This document shows positions 6,136 through 9,969 of a stretch of 9,969 nucleotides of DNA, in pieces (position 1 is the stretch's first letter; every line of letters begins with the position of its first letter). A model generated the notes under the pieces. It saw only the letters and a program-made list of their open reading frames with translations. It ran no database searches and had not been told where the DNA came from. Location of the stretch: NCBI GenBank assembly GCA_018224345.1, contig JAGTUW010000066.1, positions 1 through 9,969 on the forward strand. Reading direction: 5' to 3'. Position numbers and translations under genes: made by a program. Origin of the DNA: Bacteroidota bacterium (lineage in GTDB: Bacteria; Bacteroidota; Ignavibacteria; SZUA-365).

Positions 6136-7044
6136 ATGTCAGTATTTTCAAAACTCATCGCATGGTCTATCCCCTTTATCCCCAAAGTGGTTGTCGGTTA
6201 TTTCTCGCGTCCCTACATCGCGGGCGAGACGCTGGAAGACGGTATCCGCGTTGTCAGGGAACTCAACGCGAGGGGAATCATGGCGACCATGGACGTTCTC
6301 GGGGAGAGCGTCGATTCCAGGGAGGAGACCTTACGGATGCGTCGGGAATGTGAAGACGTACTCCATGCCATCAAAAAAAATAATCTGGATGCAAATCTCT
6401 CGATCAAACCGACGCAAATGGGGCTCGCTATCGACCCGTCGTTCTTTGAGGAGAACGCCCGCGTGCTGCTCGACATCGCGCGCGGTTATGATAATTTTGT
6501 CCGCCTCGATATGGAGGATCACCCCTACACCGATCTGACACTGGAAATGTACGAGCGGTTACGTCGGGATTACGGGCGCCATGTCGGTGTTGTGCTGCAG
6601 TCATATCTTCGTCGTACAGAGGATGATTTGCGCACATTGATCGCTGGGGGCGAGACAAATATTCGTCTCTGCAAAGGAATTTATGTCGAACCCGAGCGGA
6701 TTGCCTACAAGGATCGCAAGGAAGTGCGTGAGAGTTTCAGGCGCAGCGTCGAATTGAGTCTGTCAAGCGGTGTCTACATCGGTATTGCCACGCATGACGA
6801 CGTATTGCTCGAACATGCAGTGGAATATGTCAGCGCAAAGGATATCAAGCGCGAGGAATACGAATTCCAGATGTTGCTGGGTGTGCGACATCAGCGGCGG
6901 GACGAACTCGTCGCTATGGGACACCGCCTCCGTGTGTACGTTCCGTTCGGAGATCAATGGTACCCGTACTCGACGCGACGTCTCAAGGAGAATCCATCCA
7001 TGGCCATGCATGTCATCAAGGCTATCCTGGGAATGGGTAAATAG
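6136..7044 (+). CDS. proline dehydrogenase (monofunctional, FAD-dependent)
   Basis: Oxidises L-proline to 1-pyrroline-5-carboxylate, passing electrons via FAD to the quinone pool; first step of proline catabolism. The 302-aa length matches the short stand-alone (Thermus/Bacillus type) enzymes rather than the giant PutA fusion. Motifs run in order: YIAGETLEDGI (27-37), LSIKPTQMGL (88-97, active-site Lys91), FVRLDMEDH (121-129, Asp125), VLQSYLRRT (153-161), IRLCKGIYVEP (176-186), YEFQMLLGV (242-250), RVYVPFGDQWYPY (266-278) and RRLKENP (281-287), whose Arg pair and Glu bind the proline carboxylate and amine in this family. An in-frame TTG at 6070 would add 22 residues, but those overlap the likely promoter; the ATG at 6136 gives the normal MSVFSKLIAW start with only a weak AAGACGG ahead of it. 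No pyrroline-5-carboxylate dehydrogenase gene lies in the window. The next gene starts 13 bp downstream. Confidence 0.93.
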   Translation: MSVFSKLIAWSIPFIPKVVVGYFSRPYIAGETLEDGIRVVRELNARGIMATMDVLGESVDSREETLRMRRECEDVLHAIKKNNLDANLSIKPTQMGLAIDPSFFEENARVLLDIARGYDNFVRLDMEDHPYTDLTLEMYERLRRDYGRHVGVVLQSYLRRTEDDLRTLIAGGETNIRLCKGIYVEPERIAYKDRKEVRESFRRSVELSLSSGVYIGIATHDDVLLEHAVEYVSAKDIKREEYEFQMLLGVRHQRRDELVAMGHRLRVYVPFGDQWYPYSTRRLKENPSMAMHVIKAILGMGK

Positions 7045-7057
7045 TACGCGGTAAACG

Positions 7058-7990
7058 ATGATCACACATCTGTGTCCGATATTTCTACTCTCTCTGCTTC
7101 TGACCGCGGCCTGTACACGGTTGTCGGATGATGGGGACAGACTGACTCAGGATGATGCGGGAGATGATCCGGTCCCGGACAGTGTTCATACAGTCACGGA
7201 TGATCTTGAACGCAGCTTGCGTCTGGATGCCCCCCCCCGTCGCATCGTCAGTCTCGCACCGAGTTTAACGGAAATGCTGTTTGCACTCGGCGCGGATAGT
7301 TGTATCGTCGGTGTGACCTCGTACTGTGATTATCCTCCGCGGGCTGCTGAACGCAGCGTTGTGGGAGATCTGGTGACTCCGGATATCGAACGTATTCTGG
7401 CTCTGGCTCCTGATCTGATTCTGATTTCGGTGGAGGGAAATTCGGAGCGCACATTCGGAACTCTGAAGCGGTTGGGACTTCGTGTCTTCGTATCCAACCC
7501 ACGTGATATTCCCGGCGTATATAAATCACTGCGTGATATCGGCAGCCTTACCGGAAGAGAGAAGGCCGCAACGACGCTTGTTGACTCATTGCGCCGCGTC
7601 GAGCTACACCTGCGCAAGACGGCTGCAGGCGACGACTCCACGCCATCAGTGTTGATGCTGCTCTCGTTGCAGCCGTTGATGGCAGCAGGGCGGGATACAT
7701 TCATCGATGAAATCATCACGTTGGCAGGTGCTCGCAATGCCGCGGCTGATCTGAGAGGCGCATATCCGACGCTGAACAGGGAAATATTACTTCGTATGAA
7801 TGCGGACGTCATTCTCTATCCCGACGACATGGGGGTCAGTGAAGAGCGCATGCGCAGCGGGTTCCCTGAGTGGCGTGAGCTTCGTGCAATGCAGCGGAAG
7901 CATGTACATCGTATTGATGCAGATGTGTACCTGCGGCCGGGGCCACGGGTGTTTCAGGCAGCGTCGGAACTTCAGGCGTTGATCAGATGA
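7058..7990 (+). CDS. BtuF-like ABC transporter solute-binding lipoprotein (cobalamin/metal-chelate type)
   Basis: A 310-aa exported protein. The signal peptide ends in a lipobox, LLTAAC, with Cys19 as the lipidation site. An acidic linker follows (residues 23-50, rich in Asp). The class III periplasmic-binding domain (Peripla_BP_2) starts at about residue 60 with PRRIVSLAPSLTEMLFALGA (60-79), then VGVTSYCDYPP (84-94), PDIERILALAPDLILI (108-123), the long backbone helix (about 150-190), DTFIDEIITLAGARNAA (213-229) and the tail YLRPGPRVFQAASELQ (291-306). The opening motif and RPGPR tail fit the cobalamin-binding BtuF branch better than ferric-siderophore relatives, but metal chelates cannot be excluded. 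No permease or ATPase partner is in the window. It follows proline dehydrogenase by 13 bp with no clear Shine-Dalgarno, so co-transcription is likely. A C9 run (7230-7238) lies at the start of the mature domain. Confidence 0.85.
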   Translation: MITHLCPIFLLSLLLTAACTRLSDDGDRLTQDDAGDDPVPDSVHTVTDDLERSLRLDAPPRRIVSLAPSLTEMLFALGADSCIVGVTSYCDYPPRAAERSVVGDLVTPDIERILALAPDLILISVEGNSERTFGTLKRLGLRVFVSNPRDIPGVYKSLRDIGSLTGREKAATTLVDSLRRVELHLRKTAAGDDSTPSVLMLLSLQPLMAAGRDTFIDEIITLAGARNAAADLRGAYPTLNREILLRMNADVILYPDDMGVSEERMRSGFPEWRELRAMQRKHVHRIDADVYLRPGPRVFQAASELQALIR

Positions 7991-7997
7991 TATTGAA

Positions 7998-8033
7998 ACA
8001 CGCTTCCGCGGACGAAGCGGAAGCGTGTGTTTT
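7998..8033 (+). terminator. strong intrinsic terminator after the BtuF-like gene
   Basis: A perfect 12-bp stem, ACACGCTTCCGC (7998-8009) with GCGGAAGCGTGT (8017-8028), and the loop GGACGAA are followed by GTTTT. It starts 8 bases after the stop codon. On the - strand the same hairpin is followed by TTTC, so it could also stop transcription arriving from the convergent lipoprotein gene, though less well. Confidence 0.85.
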
Positions 8034-8109
8034 CGTGACCGAAGATTTCATGTTCTTGAGCAGACCGACTGAGCGGTTTTCGACATGCTACCGTCGGAGT
8101 CGCATCAAA

Positions 8110-8136
8110 CGGCGCTGAATATTTCAAGCGGCGCCG
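8110..8136 (-). terminator. possible terminator of the - strand lipoprotein gene
   Basis: On the - strand, CGCTTGAA and TTCAGCG pair through a 3-base ATA loop (8113-8130, 7 pairs and one bulged T). An alternative or flanking stem, CGGCGC/GCGCCG (8110-8115 with 8131-8136), can also form. It lies just past the lipoprotein stop, but only GTTTG follows, a weak T-run. Termination may rest on the stronger hairpin at 7998-8028. Confidence 0.35.
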
Positions 8137-8149
8137 GCGGCGGTTATCA

Positions 8150-8791
8150 TTATGCCGGGGGTTGCCCTTTTTCCTGCGCCAGTTCATGGAGACGGAGGTG
8201 CTCGGCAATATCGCGAGGCATATCCTGCGGCATATTGCGTGTTTTCACGGTTACGATGAAACGTTCGCCGACCAGAACAGTTGCTTCTGCCCGCTGGCTG
8301 GATTCAGTCCATTTTTCGTAAGCGGGGAAGCCTGCGATCTCGGTTGTCCGTTCAAAACCTTCCGTACTTTCACGGTTGATGTTCATCTTCAGCCACATAC
8401 GCACAGGTGCGTAGAGCATGCCGATGTAGGCGTAGTCAAAAATTTGTATTGTTGCACGCATGCCCTCTTCACCGTCGTAGTCGGCGCTGACCTGCGAATA
8501 ATTCCATTCTCCCATCGTCGCGGTTTCGCCTTTCGGGTTACGTTGTTCCATTTCATGAATCTGGTCGGGGAGATAGGTCAGCAGGGTTCTGAATGAAACC
8601 GGCGGTTGCGGTTCTTTATCTTCCATCATCGTGTTCCCGCCTTCTTCGATTGCTTTGGTCATGTTCTGGGCGGATTCGGCCAGTTTGCTCAGACCGCTTT
8701 TCTCTTCGGATTCATCTTTTCCGCCGCAGCCGGCGAGCAGTAAAAGAGAGAGTGTGATGCTGAACAGAGGTGTGAAACGTAAAAGTCTCAT
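8150..8791 (-). CDS. uncharacterised lipoprotein
   Basis: Codes for 213 aa. The start at 8791 is fixed by AAGGAG (8798-8803) six bases ahead; an in-frame ATG at 8815 would put eight extra residues (MPSIKEIN) before the signal peptide. The N-terminus is a classic SPII signal, with Arg2/Arg5, a hydrophobic stretch (6-19) and lipobox LAGC with Cys22. A charged, Glu/Lys-rich linker (25-62) follows, then a folded domain of about 145 residues. Its visible landmarks are PVSFRTLLTYLP (64-75), MGEWNYSQVSADYDG (93-107), RATIQIFDYAYIGM (112-125), GFERTTEIAGFPAYEKW (145-161) and VGERFIVTVKTR (174-185). The alternating pattern suggests a mostly beta fold. I do not recognise a named family and propose no function. 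It sits 135 bp downstream of the penicillin-binding protein gene on the same strand, but with its own possible promoter, so a cell-envelope role is only a positional hint. Confidence 0.85.
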   Translation of the reverse strand: MRLLRFTPLFSITLSLLLLAGCGGKDESEEKSGLSKLAESAQNMTKAIEEGGNTMMEDKEPQPPVSFRTLLTYLPDQIHEMEQRNPKGETATMGEWNYSQVSADYDGEEGMRATIQIFDYAYIGMLYAPVRMWLKMNINRESTEGFERTTEIAGFPAYEKWTESSQRAEATVLVGERFIVTVKTRNMPQDMPRDIAEHLRLHELAQEKGQPPA

Positions 8792-8797
8792 ATTGAT

Positions 8798-8803
8798 CTC
8801 CTT
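8798..8803 (-). promoter_or_regulatory. Shine-Dalgarno deciding the lipoprotein start
   Basis: On the - strand this reads AAGGAG, followed by ATCAAT and then ATG (8789-8791). It is the best ribosome site in the window. It excludes the longer reading from 8815, because it lies inside that extension. Confidence 0.85.
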
Positions 8804-8837
8804 GATTGAAGGCATGGGTTTCGTGTTTGGATGAAAC

Positions 8838-8869
8838 TCAAGTTACTTCGCGGAAACATTGAACGCAAG
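8838..8869 (-). promoter_or_regulatory. weak candidate promoter for the lipoprotein gene
   Basis: On the - strand CTTG (8866-8869), a 20-base spacer and TAACTTGA (8838-8845) lie about 47 bases ahead of the start codon. The geometry equals that of the candidate promoter at 6041-6072, but TAACTTGA differs from TAnnTTTG at two of six fixed bases. It sits in the 135-bp gap (8792-8926) after the penicillin-binding protein gene. I see no terminator in that gap, so read-through is equally possible. Confidence 0.25.
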
Positions 8870-8926
8870 AGAAATCATGAACGACGCTTCAAATCTGGCT
8901 CAATGTATTGCGTCCGGGGAGACTGT

Positions 8927-9969
8927 TCAGTACTCGATCATGCGCTCGCGTGATTCATCCTTCCCGTCGCTACTCGATGTATGGATAGTGCAATGGCCGG
9001 GAACGTATTTCTGGTTGATGTATTCCGTTACGGTTTTGGGGCAGAACGGGTTGGCGAGGTTTTGCGATTCAAGGCAGATTTTTTTCTGTATCACCCCTTC
9101 CGGAACAATGAAATCTCTGACCGGTAGAGCGATGCGTTTGTCTGTGTACACATATTCCATGAAACGGCCCCAGATCGGTGCGGCGGCGACACTCCCCTGG
9201 CCATATGATCCTGTGAACGTAACGCGACGGTCGTCAAAGCCTGTCCAGACGCCAGCGACCAGATTCGGCGTAAAGCCGATGAACCAGGCGTCCGCGTAAT
9301 CCTGTGTTGTCCCGGTTTTTCCTCCTGCGGGCCCGCTGAACCACCGGCGCGTGCCGGAGCCCGTTCCACCGTTCATGACGGAGCGCAGCATACTGGACAT
9401 AATAAACGCTGTTTCTTTGCTGAGTACTTCACGGATTTCGCTGGTATTGTTTTCGATCACACGACCGTCACGGTCTTCGATGCGGATGATGGCGAAAGGT
9501 TTCGCATAGATACCTTCATTGGCAAAGGCTCCGTAAGAGGAGATGAGTTGAAGGGGTACGACTTCGGAGGTCCCGATTGCGAGAGACGGATACGGACGCA
9601 ATGGTGTTTCGATTCCCATGCGTCGCGCGTAGCGGACAACTTCTTCCGCCGGTGCGATTTCCAGTATGGTGCGGATGGCGACGAGGTTGACAGAATTCTG
9701 TAATCCGCGACGCAACGTATAGGAGCCACCGGTTTCGCCGCCGAAATTTCTGGGCTGCCAGATGGAACCGGAACCGTCGGAAATGGCGATCGGATCGTTG
9801 GAGATCTGGTAGGCAGGGGAGTAGCCGTTGTCGATGGCAACGGTATAAATAAACGGTTTGAATGTCGAGCCGGGTTGTCTGCTGATCTGCGTGACGTGAT
9901 TGAGACCGTATCGGAAATCCATCGCGGCGTTGCCGACCATCGCCTTGATTTCTCCGGTTTGCGGGTCGA
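8927..9969 (-). CDS. class A penicillin-binding protein (PBP1A type), C-terminal transpeptidase part
   Basis: The coding frame is open to the right edge (the last window bases encode DPQTGEIKA just before residue M at 9940), so the glycosyltransferase half and membrane anchor lie outside. Counting from that M, the transpeptidase motifs are RQPGSTFKPF (21-30, SxxK with nucleophile Ser25), NSVN (82-85, SxN) and GGKTGTT (206-212, KTG box). AIGTSEVVPLQLISSYGAFA (121-140) and DAWFIGFTPNLVAGVWTGFD (217-236) are typical of bifunctional PBP1A enzymes, which polymerise glycan strands and cross-link peptidoglycan in the periplasm. The short tail carries Cys289, Cys300, Cys317 and His320 in the C...CP...C..H arrangement seen in many PBP1A tails, and ends in a charged stretch (DGKDESRERMIEY). 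No frameshift is visible. Confidence 0.93.
   Translation of the reverse strand, partial: DPQTGEIKAMVGNAAMDFRYGLNHVTQISRQPGSTFKPFIYTVAIDNGYSPAYQISNDPIAISDGSGSIWQPRNFGGETGGSYTLRRGLQNSVNLVAIRTILEIAPAEEVVRYARRMGIETPLRPYPSLAIGTSEVVPLQLISSYGAFANEGIYAKPFAIIRIEDRDGRVIENNTSEIREVLSKETAFIMSSMLRSVMNGGTGSGTRRWFSGPAGGKTGTTQDYADAWFIGFTPNLVAGVWTGFDDRRVTFTGSYGQGSVAAAPIWGRFMEYVYTDKRIALPVRDFIVPEGVIQKKICLESQNLANPFCPKTVTEYINQKYVPGHCTIHTSSSDGKDESRERMIEY

Noticed and set aside
6373..6380. A8 run in proline dehydrogenase as a programmed frameshift site
   Set aside because: It encodes Lys-Lys-Asn in a conserved-length protein, no stop or alternative product follows, and there is no stimulatory structure evident.
8065..8080. 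Small ACCG/CGGT hairpin followed by TTTT as a second + strand terminator
   Set aside because: The stem has only 4 bp and the 12-bp terminator lies just upstream, so it adds nothing.
8162..8596. 144-codon + strand open frame opposite the lipoprotein gene
   Set aside because: It is antisense to a gene with a clear signal peptide and AAGGAG site; the Cys/Phe/His-rich translation has no recognisable domain.
8818..8837. GTTTC/GAAAC inverted repeat in the lipoprotein leader
   Set aside because: A 5-bp AT-rich stem with a 10-base loop is expected by chance and matches no known regulator or riboswitch.
8859..9299. 146-codon + strand open frame opposite the PBP gene
   Set aside because: It is antisense to the KTG-containing transpeptidase region, which is unambiguously coding.

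Overview
The window reads as ordinary chromosomal DNA from a Gram-negative bacterium. My best guess is the Bacteroidota/Chlorobiota/Ignavibacteria side of the FCB group. The support is two SPII lipoproteins, an O-antigen/exopolysaccharide-type gene run, a short stand-alone proline dehydrogenase, and a promoter-like site (TTTG, 20 bp, TACTTTTG at 6041-6072) that fits the Bacteroides-type TTTG/TAnnTTTG pattern. This placement is inference; no rRNA or other phylogenetic marker is present.

Left part (1-5746, all + strand): a surface-glycan operon. It holds the 3' tail of a glycosyltransferase, a 499-aa Wzx-type flippase, a class I SAM methyltransferase, a CgeB-like glycosyltransferase and two GT4 (GT-B fold) glycosyltransferases. 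The first three junctions are all 4-bp ATGA stop/start overlaps. The last two genes are separated by 83 bp and 18 bp. The obvious reading is assembly, methylation and membrane export of a lipid-linked oligosaccharide. No polymerase, initiating phosphoglycosyltransferase or sugar-nucleotide synthesis gene is visible, so the operon probably extends to the left.

Middle (5747-6135): a 389-bp gene-free stretch, the most structured non-coding part of the window. It holds a long imperfect hairpin with a UUCG loop (5761-5849), two tandem copies of a 44-bp repeat (5870-5957), a good intrinsic terminator (6019-6048) and an overlapping candidate promoter for the next gene.

Right part: proline dehydrogenase (6136-7044) and a BtuF-like lipoprotein solute-binding protein (7058-7990) form a probable two-gene unit that ends in a strong terminator (7998-8033). 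Facing them on the - strand are an unrecognised 213-aa lipoprotein (8150-8791) and, upstream of it, the transpeptidase half of a class A penicillin-binding protein (8927-9969) that runs off the right edge.

I see no CRISPR array, transposase, prophage gene, tRNA or rRNA, and no multi-gene system that I would call new. The observations most worth checking are the structured 5.75-6.07 kb intergenic region, the Glu-to-Gln change in the EX7E motif of the last glycosyltransferase, and the uncharacterised lipoprotein.
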